Shown in pieces: positions 43,876 through 56,389 of a DNA stretch of 64,000 nucleotides. The DNA lies in contig CABFPE010000274.1 in assembly GCA_900660155.1 (NCBI GenBank), positions 329,346 through 393,345 on the forward strand, written 5' to 3'. The DNA comes from Hofstenia miamia. Its lineage: Eukaryota > Xenacoelomorpha > Acoela > Hofsteniidae. The notes below the pieces were generated by a model that was given only the letters and a program-made list of their open reading frames with translations, did no database searches and was not told the DNA's origin. Each line of letters starts with the position of its first letter. The stretch's first letter is position 1. The translations under genes were made by a program, and so were the position numbers.

Positions 43876-45590
43876 TTGCACGCAATATATTTCAAGAGAG
43901 CTAGACAGCTTAGTCACGAAGGCAGCTTTCGTAGAGCCATAACAGCCCTAAGATTTGATGACCTAAGCTTCGTTGAGCAAACATTTCATGCACTGAAGAA
44001 GCATCCCAAAAATTCAAAAAATAAAATAGATTATTGTACTGTAGACAGCCATTCTGATTAAATGTGTGAAAAGCTTTCCCAGGGATTCTGCTGACGGTGT
44101 CTAAACTTTATGCTTTCCATCTGATTAATGTATTCCAATGCCCAACACCTGAATATGGTGACAAAGCAATTGCATCTGTGCTCGAAGTAATCAACTGTTG
44201 AATATCTGGTAATGCTCCTGATGAAATTGCACCATATCTTTGTGGACAGTGGAATTCACCCAATTGCTGTGGGAGAAGTTCTTCGAAGATTGATTGCTAA
44301 ATGCTGATGTCAATTGTCAAGGAATAGGGCAGCTGCTCTCTTTTCTCCACTTCAAGTTGGTGTAGGCATTAAGGGAGATTCTGAAGCTGTCATCCATGCT
44401 TTGAATGGATCTGTGGAAGCTGTAGATCGAAGGAAAATTTAGCATTTCTCCAGGTAGACATCAAAAATGCATTTAACAGTCTTAATCGTTCAGACCTACT
44501 TTCTCAGGTTAAACTTCATTTTTCACAGTTATATCCTTGGGTCTATTTTTGCTACTCCCAGCCTTCTCTGTTGAAATTTGGATCTAAATCCTTGCTTTCA
44601 GCTTGCGGAGCGCCACAAGGTAATCTATTGGCTCCCCTTTTGTTTGCTTTAGCTATTCACCCGATCGTTTCTGTTATCAAAGATAAATTTCCTGAATTAG
44701 CATGCAACGCGTGGTATTTAGATGATAGTTCTCTGGTTGGGGACCTTCCATTTTTGTGTAAAGTATTTGAGTTTCTCGTGTTAGCTATGAAAAAAGTGGG
44801 CTTAGAAATTACTTTAACTAAATGTGAAGTTTGGTCGCCTAATCCTAATTGCGATTTCAGTGCTTTGCTCAAAACAGTCAACAGACGAAAAGATGGTCTT
44901 ATCACTCTCGGAGCTCCTATCTCCAAGTCTCCAAAATTTGTCCAACAGTTCTTTTCGAAACGTGTATCTAAGTCAATTGAAATTATGAATGACATAAAAT
45001 TACTTGAAGATCCACAGTTATAATTGCATCTGTTGAGGAACTGTGTTTCACTATCTAAGATATCGTTTTGTTTAAGAACTTCTAATCCCGCAACTGTTAC
45101 AGCAGAACTTGAAGAATTTGATTCAGCAGTTCATCAGTCACTAGAAAGTATAGCAGGTTCAGCTGTTTCTGTGTCACAAAGACTACAGGCATCTTTGCCA
45201 ATTTCTAAAGAAAGTTTTGGATTAGAACTAGCATCAACAATTGCTTCTGCTGCGTTCTTGGGTTCATATGTGGACAATAAAGAACTATGTAAACAGATTG
45301 CTCCCATTGATGATTATATTTACTCTGTGCCACACCAGTGTTTGCAAGAACTTTCTAGCAAGGGACTAGCGTTGTCTGAAATGCCTTTACACATGGCCCC
45401 AAAAGCACAGAAGTCTATTTGTTCATTTCTAGAGCAAGTTAGCTAGAATACTTGTTTATCCTCCAGTTTGTCTCCTCGCGATAAAGCAAGACTTCTCTCT
45501 TGTTCCATACCAGGAAGTGGGTATTGGTTGGCTGCCATTCCCTTGAAAGCACTTGGTTTTGTTGTTGGAGCATCCCCTCCCCAAAGTTAA
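43876..45590 (+). pseudogene. YLDD-type reverse transcriptase relic
   Basis: In order: RARQLSHEGSFRRAITALRF (43895-43960), IAVGEVLRRLIAKC (about 44265-44310), LFSPLQVGVGIKGDSEAVIH (about 44340-44400), the catalytic block VDIKNAFNSLNRSDLLSQV (44455-44515) and FCYSQPSLL. Then come GAPQGNLLAPLLFALAIHPI and WYLDDSSLVGD with the second catalytic Asp pair (44571-45023). After a TAA, HLLRNCVSLSKISFCLRTS and more (45024-45446), then SPRDKARLLSCSIPGSGYWL (45470-45530). These blocks follow a reverse-transcriptase family scattered through animals, plants and oomycetes that I recognise by the QGD/NLL.PLLF and YLDD motifs. Several stops and shifts kill it. Confidence 0.75.
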
Positions 45591-45655
45591 GATTGTGCCG
45601 ATCTTTTACGCCCAAGCCCGGCCCACCCCAAATTATTTTTCTTTTACGCCACTGA
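45560..45655. repeat. Truncated hAT-type element terminus
   Basis: A GC-rich patch ending TTTTACGCCACTG, the complement of the hAT-like end CAGTGGCGTAAAA, replaces the tail of the reverse transcriptase relic. I see no matching left end. Confidence 0.35.
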
Positions 45656-46599
45656 TAGTTTCTTCTGCCTCATAGAGACTCTTAAGCATTACACTATGAA
45701 TTTGATTGGATAGTTTGCTTAAGTCTGTTAGCAATGCTAATTCAATTCTGTTGAAATTCAAATTGCATTGTTAACCTTAATAGAATAAACGTGTCATGAA
45801 GAGGCGTAGACCTGAGGTTCAACCCTTCCTGGAGCAAATGTGATTGCATTTTGCTACCAAAACCAAACACTGTTGCATGTGAATTTCCACAAATGTTATC
45901 AATAAAGACAAAAATTTTCTATTGTTTCAAATTTGTGCATAGATTACCCCTAAATTTTTTAGAATTTTTTTACTTTTTGTTGGTTTTTTCTTAAAATTTC
46001 ATCTCACAAAATAATGAAATCTCAAAAATCAAAGTGCACAATTTAAATAAGGTGCGTCTCTTCCTTTCATAAATTAAAGTGCTTATATTGTTAATCTGTT
46101 GCTAAAACGTCTATGGAAAACATATAAAAATGTTGCCCTGGATAGTATTTTAACGTTAAGTAAGATAGATGGCGATTCTTGGCATCACTATAACTAACAA
46201 CGATCTCTCTACATTTTTAATCTTTCAATATTAACTGGGCATGGCAAAACTTTGCTGCCAATTTTGCGCTCTACTTGACATTTCTGAAATTGATTATTGC
46301 AATTAGCTTTTTACATGTAAGCAAACCTTAAGAAAAGAGAACCACAACAAGATCATTTATATTTTGCCACTCTATTATCCATTGAATAATTCTGAATTTA
46401 ATAACATCATTGATTGTATATTTGCTTACCATTATTCGCAGCTTAATACAAAAACTATTGTTGCAAACACATCAGCAACATATCTAAAGTAACATTTTGG
46501 CTTGGTTTTGGTTTTTTTCAAAATTACTTTCAATTTTAATAGTCAGTACGGAATTTCCTGGTACATCAAAAAGACAAATTTTGGATTATACATTTCTTG

Positions 46600-47130
46600 C
46601 CATTTAAATTGTAGCAAAGCATAAAAGATAAATACCACCAAAGCATTGTTTAATAGAGCTAAACGTACATCTTGAAATTACAAACATCTCACAGATGCCA
46701 TCAACAAAGCTTGAAAAATACTGGAAGATCATGGTTATTCGCACAAATTAATAATTAATATTCAAGTAAGATTATTTTGCAACAATGATCATGAAGACAA
46801 TAAAATAGAAAACCTTGATGAAATCAACATCAATGTATATTTAAAGCTTCCTTATATATGTAACCAATTATAAAAATTAAAGAAAAAAATAACTATGAAC
46901 GCATCAAGATCCCATTCCAAAGAATTTAGTTTCCTTTGTTGTCTACAATTGTAAATGTGATAATTGTGAAAAATCATGCGTCGTAGAAACAAAACGACAT
47001 TTAGTAACAAGAATTAAAAAGCATATTAGCGGACATCTATGATCATAAATATTTATGCATTAACACCATCCTAAGGAAAGAAATTTTTACATACAACTAA
47101 GAACACAACCTCCTAAATTAGGCGAAGCTT
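46600..47130 (+). pseudogene. Penelope-like element relic with GIY-YIG motif region
   Basis: The 46650-46760 region reads LFNRAKRTS, YKHLTDAINKA and KILEDHGYSHKLI, the helical link after the reverse transcriptase in Penelope-like elements. Around 46935-47025 it reads VYNCKCDNCEKSCVVETKRH then LVTRIKKHI, which fits the GIY-YIG nuclease core of these elements (C.C..C....ETxRxLxxRIxxH). The YIG tyrosine is changed and there are several stops, so it is inactive. Confidence 0.62.
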
Positions 47131-47159
47131 TAATCATTATGTAAACAAAGAAACATCAA

Positions 47160-47190
47160 TATATATATATATAAAAAAACATATATATCT
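47160..47190. repeat. TA-rich microsatellite
   Basis: Two TA runs separated by AAAAAA. Confidence 0.75.
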
Positions 47191-47349
47191 CAATTTAATC
47201 TATACATTCAGTACTTAGATATTGATAAATAAAGTCATCCTATGTAGTAAAATTTATTTTTCCGCAAGTTGTACTTATGGTGATTGAGAGAATCAAAAGA
47301 AGTCTATATTTTTCTTAGAGTTGTAAAAATTTATAAATATAAATAAATA

Positions 47350-47420
47350 AATTTAGCAGTAAGCATAGGCGGCTCGTGCGTGTAAGCAAGGTAAGCACTG
47401 CTTGCCCAATAATTTTTTAA
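47350..47420. repeat. Possible MITE terminus cut by the N gap
   Basis: GCATAGGCGGCTCGTGCG at about 47365 resembles hAT-type ends with GGCGGCTCGTG, followed by partly palindromic sequence. The other end would fall in the gap. Confidence 0.35.
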
Positions 47421-47491
47421 TAAATTAATTTCATTATGAATTGCATGAATTTATATCTATACAAATGTACAAATCATAAATTATTAGTTTT

Positions 47492-48491
47492 NNNNNNNNN
47501 NNNNNNNNNNNNNNNNNNNNNNNNNNNNNNNNNNNNNNNNNNNNNNNNNNNNNNNNNNNNNNNNNNNNNNNNNNNNNNNNNNNNNNNNNNNNNNNNNNNN
47601 NNNNNNNNNNNNNNNNNNNNNNNNNNNNNNNNNNNNNNNNNNNNNNNNNNNNNNNNNNNNNNNNNNNNNNNNNNNNNNNNNNNNNNNNNNNNNNNNNNNN
47701 NNNNNNNNNNNNNNNNNNNNNNNNNNNNNNNNNNNNNNNNNNNNNNNNNNNNNNNNNNNNNNNNNNNNNNNNNNNNNNNNNNNNNNNNNNNNNNNNNNNN
47801 NNNNNNNNNNNNNNNNNNNNNNNNNNNNNNNNNNNNNNNNNNNNNNNNNNNNNNNNNNNNNNNNNNNNNNNNNNNNNNNNNNNNNNNNNNNNNNNNNNNN
47901 NNNNNNNNNNNNNNNNNNNNNNNNNNNNNNNNNNNNNNNNNNNNNNNNNNNNNNNNNNNNNNNNNNNNNNNNNNNNNNNNNNNNNNNNNNNNNNNNNNNN
48001 NNNNNNNNNNNNNNNNNNNNNNNNNNNNNNNNNNNNNNNNNNNNNNNNNNNNNNNNNNNNNNNNNNNNNNNNNNNNNNNNNNNNNNNNNNNNNNNNNNNN
48101 NNNNNNNNNNNNNNNNNNNNNNNNNNNNNNNNNNNNNNNNNNNNNNNNNNNNNNNNNNNNNNNNNNNNNNNNNNNNNNNNNNNNNNNNNNNNNNNNNNNN
48201 NNNNNNNNNNNNNNNNNNNNNNNNNNNNNNNNNNNNNNNNNNNNNNNNNNNNNNNNNNNNNNNNNNNNNNNNNNNNNNNNNNNNNNNNNNNNNNNNNNNN
48301 NNNNNNNNNNNNNNNNNNNNNNNNNNNNNNNNNNNNNNNNNNNNNNNNNNNNNNNNNNNNNNNNNNNNNNNNNNNNNNNNNNNNNNNNNNNNNNNNNNNN
48401 NNNNNNNNNNNNNNNNNNNNNNNNNNNNNNNNNNNNNNNNNNNNNNNNNNNNNNNNNNNNNNNNNNNNNNNNNNNNNNNNNNNNNNNNNNN
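47492..48491. other. Assembly gap, exactly 1000 n
   Basis: A run of 1000 n, probably a scaffold gap of nominal size. A TA run follows immediately (48492-48516), so the gap likely sits on a repeat. Open frames that span it are meaningless. Confidence 0.98.
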
Positions 48492-48599
48492 TATATATAT
48501 ATATATATATATATATCATAACATAGTTAATAAAAAACGCTACGATTTATACATACACTATTGTATAATGTCTTATATTCATTTATTAAAATCACATTA

Positions 48600-48890
48600 A
48601 GTAAATTTCAACACGGTTTTCACAAGGATGTTATACAAAACTAATATTTTGGAAAATTCAAATTTAGTTTACAACAATCTTGACAATGATGTTACAAGTT
48701 GTGGAATTTACTTTGATGTCAGTAAAGTGGTTGATACTATCCTTTTAAATAAATTGGCATATTTTGGATTTGATAAACATTTGATAAAATCATTTTGGTC
48801 ATGTTTGTGCAGAAGGACAATATCAATGATACCATTTCGCAATCAATTAACGTTACCAGGGAGCTCCTCAAGAGAGAGTTTATGAGACTT
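48600..48890 (+). pseudogene. Non-LTR reverse transcriptase fragment (CR1/Jockey-like)
   Basis: FQHGFHKD near 48608 matches the QxGFrxg block that opens RT domains of CR1/Jockey-type elements. CGIYFDVSKVVDTILLNKLA then YFGFDKHLIKSFWSCLC (48628-48885) corresponds to the DFSKAFDxxxxxxLLxKL..yG catalytic-Asp region. The frame stops soon after. It may belong to the same family as the tail at 15890-16375. Confidence 0.62.
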
Positions 48891-48999
48891 GTATTCTTTT
48901 CACTAACAATATAAAATAGTAAGTATATTAAAGAAGGAAATAAATCAGTTCTTGTTGTTAAAGAAATGCACATTCATTTACTTCATTACATTGCTCAAA

Positions 49000-50870
49000 C
49001 GTATATTATCACATTTACTTCTAAATGACATTTATATTGAGTATATAACAATTTTACTGGTCCTGAAAAGTCTGCAAGAACAGCTTTTGTTATAAAAGGT
49101 CATATCTGGAATACAAAAATCAAAAAAGTTGTTTCTATTTATGAAATATTTTTTATGGAATAGCACATTTAGCAAACTACGTTATGTTAAAAAACAGCAT
49201 ATGATAAAAATAACGTTTTAGATTTCAAGCAGGTGCTCACACTATCGAGCAACTAAGCCTACATACAAATACCTCTTGATTAACTTCGTTACCTTAATTT
49301 GTGTAAATTTAAGTCATTCTCAAATTTAGAAATAGGTTAAACTTGAAGCTTAAGCACGAAGAAAATTCCTTTATAACCCCAAGTTTAGAACAAGTCCAAC
49401 CCAAGTACAAATATATAATTAAACATCCCACTTAAGATTAATTAATACTGCAAATATTGATGTTATTGGTAGTATTAGTAGTTCTTGTCAACAATAAAAA
49501 CATAAAATTGACTGTGTTTCAAATTTTGATTTGAAAAATTGAACAGTGAAAAATTGAACAGTACTCAAACAAATTTGTAATTTGAACTGTGAAAGTTTGA
49601 AAATTCATAAAATTAGCTTTTACTTTCAAATGAGATTTATGTTTCTCAAATGTGGCTAAAATTTGTACATAAATAGAACAATGTGGTCGAAGTCAAGTTC
49701 ATATTAGGGCTACACACTATCGTATAATTTTGGAAATTAATTTAATGTTTATAGTATCAAAACATCAGCTGCATCTAATGTATATGTAATATCAGTCATA
49801 TAAAAAGAATTATCGTATTCATTTTGAAAATGCATCAAGGGTTATTAAAAAATCCATATCTAATAACATGTGTGACTAATATTATACTTTTGGATAACAT
49901 TCTTAACTTAAGCAATTTGGAGATGAGTGCATTGTTTGATTATTTATGGCAATTGCTTCAATACATTTCGAATATATTAATCTAAAGCAAGACAAAAACA
50001 TCTTGGGAAATAACTTAACAACAACTTACCCCTATTTAATGAAATTGAAATATATTTATTAATACACATTTCTTTTTCAAAAATAATATTTTAAAGACCC
50101 CACTTAAATTCGGGTGTTCGAAATATAGGAGTTTGTAATATTACCCTTGTGTACTTACAACTAATGAGATATTTTACATTGCAGTAATTTGGAGGCTGAT
50201 ATAACTACCTTATTAGTCCGTTAGCTAGAATTGACCTCATAAAGTAGTTTGTTTTAGATAAATCAATTGGAAATTCTATTATAATGTTTAAAATCTGGAA
50301 CGTCTGCTACTATGTGCAGACACTACCATTAGACATTGGAACAAGAAACTCATTAACGCTTTGGTATTATTGATTCATATGTTTCTAATATTCTTCAACT
50401 TGTATTGTTTATGTTATAAACTTACATTATCAGACAGTAATGTAACTCTCGGCTGAGACATTCGTATAATGCTATTTGGTTTTCATATTTACACATCTTT
50501 GTGTGATTAAATCTTCTGACAATAGCACAAAACTTTGTTTATTCATAAACAGTTAAATTCTCACTTTGAATTCTCTTATAGTTCCACTTAATGAGTCTGA
50601 TATTAAACTACAGTCATAAATTGAACGATATCTCGCAGAAGTCAATGATTCACTTTACACCTCTATGAAATATATAGTCTTCTATTTTACATGTTTCCAT
50701 TAAATTTCACTCTATCATCAATCTATTAGAAATCATTAAAATTTAATAGATGAAATTGTTGCAAATTTCTTAAACTAGTAGTCAGTGTTAATGATATATC
50801 ATAAATTTAATATCTTAAGCAAATCTAGTAACTCAAATTATTTTATTTCACTATTAGTAGAAAATTGAAG
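49000..50870. other. Intergenic AT-rich sequence, no recognised features
   Basis: No open frames over 60 codons and no repeat ends found by reading. Confidence 0.45.
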
Positions 50871-50874
50871 AAAA

Positions 50875-51395
50875 TACTCCCAAATCTCATTCCAAGTAGA
50901 TAGTATGCTTCTTGCCTACTGCCTTAGGTGCTTCAACTACTAGTGGGATTACGTCAACCTTCTTCAACTTCCACAATCCTCTATTTCTCCAGCCAACTTT
51001 GTCTCATCTTTTTCAAGTCTTTATATATGTATATCTTTTGTCACTGCTATGTCTTTGATTTTTATTATTATTTTCTCTTTATCTACCACTAGAACAATGT
51101 GTGGCCTCCTTGCTCCAATAACTTTGCTAATTTGTATATTGAAGTCCGAAAGCATTTTAGCCTTCTCATTTTTTTTATTCTCTGAAGCGGATGCTCATAC
51201 CACTTATCTTCTGCTTAAAGCTAATAATCTCTAGTCAAGATCCAATGCACAATGTATCATGAATAAACTTATATTAATTTTTGTTGCTACCTAATTCTTT
51301 CCTACATATCTTGCAGTTCGTCCTAACGGGTTGTTCTCTGTTGCCATTATCAATGTTTCTGCTTTGCTCTTTAGCATTGCCATAATAAATTATCA
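50875..51395 (-). pseudogene. C-terminal region of a non-LTR retrotransposon polyprotein
   Basis: On the minus strand, KAETLIMATENNPL (about 51360-51310) is followed by LSDFNIQISKV and ARRPHIVLVVDKEKI (51150-51080), then KIKDIAVTKDIHIYKDLKKM. These match, in order, the KAExLIxAAQxxAL ... FxIQTDxxIxARRPDIVxVdK ... IDIAVPGD blocks in the C-terminal part of a non-LTR family common in cnidarians, sponges and fish. Stops separate the parts; only the tail is present. Confidence 0.6.
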
Positions 51396-51399
51396 TTAA

Positions 51400-53890
51400 T
51401 ATTATTATTTACAGTAATAAATTACTTTTTACTCCTACTATTATTCTTATAACTTTGAGTTAACAGAAGGGAGTTTACAATTTAAATCAAATCTTAATGA
51501 TCTTGAAATGCAATAAACATGGTCTCACTAAAAGAGCAACGTGAGCGTAGTTATCGATGGATTTAAGCGAGTTTCATTGAAATCCTAAAATAGTAAAGTG
51601 CAAAACCGTCTGCAAGTGTAATATTCTACGATTCACGTTCTATTTAAACAGTAATGCGAAATTGAGCTAGCTCTTACTATTTCCTCACTTTGATCTGATG
51701 TTTTGACCCACTTTGCAATCGCTTGAATAACATCCAAAAGAATGCGATGACGAATGTGTTAGCGTTTCACACATATTTTCAGACTTACTACGATAGAAGC
51801 ATTAAAGTTCACATACTATTTTTAGATATTTTCCCATAATATCCTGCCAGTTCTAATCGCAAGCTTTATTGGACCTCTATAATCTGTCTGTTTACTAAAT
51901 ACCGATTGCTACCGATTGCTCCCTACTGGTGAATCCAAGACCCGCATACAGTTTGATTACGAGTTGGACAGCAAAGAACTTGCACTTAATAAAAACTTAG
52001 AACTCCAGACCAGTTAGAATCAAACAATTTACCGAGTTGAATAACCGAACATATTGGAAATGATTAACTCCTATAATTTCCGGTTATGTTAAGTGAGGAA
52101 TTGCAATATATGCAATCTACTTGTCCCATTGTTTCCCCAAAAATGGACTTAGAATATACATCTGGTAATGAAATGAATGCTCATGGTTAATAAACTACTA
52201 ACAGAGTAAAAACTGAATTTAGAATTGGAAGCTTTTTGTTCATTTGCAATAATGTTATAAAGTATTATCAAGAGGATTTAGATGGAATCAACATATCCCC
52301 GTAGAAATCTGAAACGTGAAAAATGATTTTGTGACTTGTCTAATGAAATCGATACGGACGGGTAACTTAGAGTGCGAAAATGGTTCTTGCTACACAGCAT
52401 AGATTGCATAGTTTATTGAGAACATTTCAAATAGCGTGAAAAACATCATAATTCGAATTCTGTAATCGTATCATCATAACATTACTTGGACATCCTAAAA
52501 AATTTTCCTAATCAAATACAAGTAAAACTTCTTTCGATTTTAGTTTAAAAAATAAATAGTTTATTACACGATATAAGAACAGGCATAACTTTTACAAGAC
52601 TCCATACGTTAAATTAGGAGCCAAACTGCGGAATGAGAAGCTTAAATAGTTCATTACGATTGAATTTAAAAAATTACCACAACCTGTTTTCCCAATCTCG
52701 AATTTAAGATTACAGCTAGTCACTAAAGAAAGCAGAACAAATATGTCGTCAAGCATTCTATCTCAATATGCAATCAATGGACGGCCCAAGATTTAAAACG
52801 AAGTGACATGAAGGAAAATGCATCTACAATATTCGGAGGTCCCATACTTTAATGATTACCTGCTACTTCAGCCGTACGCAAGTGCTGATATCAATTAAAA
52901 ACTTTATTCTAGTCAAATATTGGAAATGAAAGCAGACCATTAATGTAAGATGACTAACAAACTTTCTGATTTGTAAGAACAGTGTTCCAAATCCCAGAAA
53001 AAAATTCAACCTTTGGTAGTTTTTAAAAAAGGCATATATTGTACAATATATTATTGATATTGTTCTAATTTTATGACTGAAACTTTTAACTGTACCATAC
53101 TTAAGCTTAAGCCTTTTATAATGAATTTCGAACAAACAATCATGAGCCACATTCTTAAAAAATCAACAGTTTACATGTCGTCAATAAAATAAAAACTAAG
53201 GAAGTAAGATGCATTTTTAGGGTCTATTTTTCAATATTTTGAACATTTCGTTATGTTTCACCCTGTATTTGGTTACTCAAGTTGATCTCAACTGACATGT
53301 TCCCTTGTTAGAAAATTCTGCGTACGCACGTGGTATGACCGTTAGTATGAGTTATTTAATCAAATATAAAATATGGCATGTACAGAGGAAAGATTAGTTT
53401 ACAAATAGAGGATTTCTAAGATTCAATATTTCTTAGTATCATTTAAATTTCCTATCTGTATGATATAGCTAAAGCAAATTCTTGGCTTTCACAAAGTGTG
53501 AATTGATCATGCATTAGAATTCTTTCATTATTTTAATCTGTGTTTGATTTGCGATAAATTTCGATACTTTATAAGTATATCAATCCAATTACATCATATC
53601 TGCCCGCAAGCAGTGAAAGATTTTTAAATTCACTGTTTGAATTGTAATAATCAACTATGAAGAATTCTTTTGTCTTCCACCGCACACACAGAATGTAAAA
53701 CATCATTAAAAAGTTTTCTAACTATTAAAGTTTTATGGAAAAATCGAATAATTTTCGCTCCAAAATTTGGAGAGCTTTGAATAATATAGAAATTCATCTG
53801 TTATATACACTTGATATAAATTTCATAGTTCGTAGAGCTTCTCTTCCTTCTTTCTTTCTCCCTGTCTTTCTGCCTCTCTCTCACACACAT
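51400..53890. other. Intergenic AT-rich sequence, no recognised features
   Basis: The only long open frame (52863-53150, minus strand) shows no recognisable motif. Confidence 0.45.

Positions 53891-53935
<45 letters not shown>
53870..53935. repeat. CT/CA-rich run into a (TA)n microsatellite
   Basis: A polypyrimidine CTCTCTCACACACAT stretch passes into TCTCTCTATATA and a long TA run (53899-53932). Confidence 0.9.
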
Positions 53936-53941
<6 letters not shown>

Positions 53942-53999
53942 TGTAAAAACAATAAATTTTTTATATATCTACTATGATAAAACATGAAACATAAACTAC

Positions 54000-56120
54000 A
54001 GCAATTTTCATATAAATATAGGCTTTGCATTAATCATTTTTATGCTTAGTGGTATAAATTTTTCAATTTTGGTCAACCCTCCCTTTTTCGAAGTCAAATT
54101 TGATAAAAATATTTTTCATTATCCTTGTTTTGTTGAGAAATCCTTAACAATAACATGTTAAAGCCTATGCCAAAATGTATAACGATAAGAGTTTATATTA
54201 TTTCGTTTGTGAGCTTTCACATTAACCTCTACTTTATAAAATTCAAATAATATACTTAGATTTAAAAACATAAATAATGTTTGATTATGTAATTATAGAG
54301 TACAAACAAAATAAGGCTGGTGCTTACCATAGCTACATGTTATGATTGGCTGTAATTGAAATGCTATCTAACTTATTATCCTATTGATGATTTTAATGTA
54401 TACAATCTCACGGCATTGTATGATGTAATCTATAAATCATAACTAACACGACAAAAAATTATATAGACAAGAGTGGAAGCGTTTTTGTGAGTAATTAGTC
54501 AAACAGTCTTTGCAGCAACGTTTACTGCACAAAATATCATGACATAGAATTCAGTAAGATTAACAATTTATCAGAAGCAGCGACTGTAAGATAAATATAC
54601 ACGCATAACACGTCAAGTTGTTTACGACTGTTTTCACTAATACCTCAAGCATTGAGCCGAAGTAAATGATGTAGAACAAAATAAATCTACGTGCTTTTTG
54701 GTCAGAAATCTTCTGTATTTGTTTTGATACAACACTAAGTAAAGTTCTTCCTTGCACAGTTTTTAATATGAAGAAAACCTAAGTCAAGATTAGAATATAT
54801 TTTAGAACATAGCACACACAGGAATTAATTTTAGCAAATAATGCGGCATACATCAACAGTTTTAGCACCACGTCTGATGTTGAAAAGTTTTTGCAAACTA
54901 TTTTTTAAAACTCTTAGAAATGAAACATAACAGTAGCAAAATATTGTAAAAATAGTTCAAAAGTAAAGGTTCAATCAACTATAATTTTACACTGGAATTG
55001 TAAATATCTGCTTACAAAAAATACAATAACAAGCTTAACGCAATTACTTGCTTTCGGCAATAAAATGGTAAGTAACGTAGGAAGATTGACTATATGAACG
55101 CTCTAACCAATAATACATAAAACAACTTTTCCAGTAAGCATTATAATAGAATAATTAAAAATTAATGGAAACAAATTTATCAATGTTACTCCATGTATTT
55201 ACTTTTGTTTATTCTATAACATTCCGCTGGGATATCAAAACTATAAAATTTACATCATGAAAATTTTGCTCAAGTCACGTTTGTCAGCTAAAGGGGGCAA
55301 AAATTAAGTAATTCCGGTTTACTTCCAGGATATAATTTTTTAATTATTTTTAAATATATGGATTCGTAGGCTGCAATGGAGTAAATGAATATTTTATTTG
55401 AAATAAAACAGTTGATATTAGATTACAATACTGAAAATTTAATTTATTGGGTAGGAGCACCTTTAACGAAACAAAACATTAATTAGCATATTTGCAAAGG
55501 AAACCAGTATATTTTACAAGATAGAGGGTTTTACTTATAACATCATTCCGCATAAATATGTTCACTCAGACATGGCGTGTTAGTGCGTATACCTAACAGA
55601 TTATATGATACATAATCATAATAATAATGACCCTCGGATGAATTCTGACCTTCATTGTATCCTTGCGGAATTGAAGTTTAAGGCAGTATAACTTTAGATC
55701 AATAGCTTACCCACTTTTTTTAAAATTCCCACTTCTTAATTTTCAGAATATATCTTAAAGCAAAAAAAATATTACAAAAAACAAAACTTCATTAAGAATT
55801 GAATTTAGCCGCATGTCTAGGCTTAAAATGTCAAGCATTTCTTAATAATCTTGCTATGTCCAAAATTAATAAAGCGAATTTTGAATTGCCACTAAATTGT
55901 TTCAAGCCAAATCAGATATTTTACATTCGCACACAAATATTTGTGAAATTTGCTGAGGTAATGCCAAACATATGCAAATCAAAGCGAAACAGAATATTTT
56001 CCAGGATTTCTTCAAGGAAATTATCACAATGTTTCACTTATTTTAAATATATACATTAATTATTAACTTAATTGACAATATTAAATCAATTGACAAGAAT
56101 ATAAATTGAAGAATTTTTTT
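54000..56120. other. Intergenic AT-rich sequence, no recognised features
   Basis: Short open frames only; an 86-codon + strand frame at 55799 shows no motif. Confidence 0.45.
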
Positions 56121-56210
56121 TAGATTATATATATATATATATAAGGGATGCTATATTTTTTTGTGATAGCATATTTATCAATTTTTTAAATTATTCTTGT
56201 GTGAATTAAA

Positions 56211-56389
56211 CATGCAACCTACAAATAACCTGTACAATGACATGAATTTGCACAATCTAAAACAATATTATATGGGTAATTTTCGTCATAAAAATAAGTT
56301 TATAAGACTAAGTTTTGCTTTAGCAATTCTACAGGGATTATCCTGGTGGTTCACCCAACCTGGGCAGTTTCTACACTTCTACATATGGT
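56211..56389 (+). CDS. Possible isolated coding exon, unknown protein
   Basis: An open frame from ATG at 56211 reads MQPTNNLYNDMNLHNLKQYY, then a basic stretch (NFRHKNKFIR) and a hydrophobic segment (LSFALAILQGLSWWF). It ends at a good donor-like site (CATATG|GTAAAA at 56390). I cannot find a following exon and do not recognise the sequence, so it could be chance. Confidence 0.22.

Noticed and set aside
47434-48521. Two 361-codon frames on opposite strands
   Set aside because: They consist almost entirely of the 1000-n gap read through as unknown residues.
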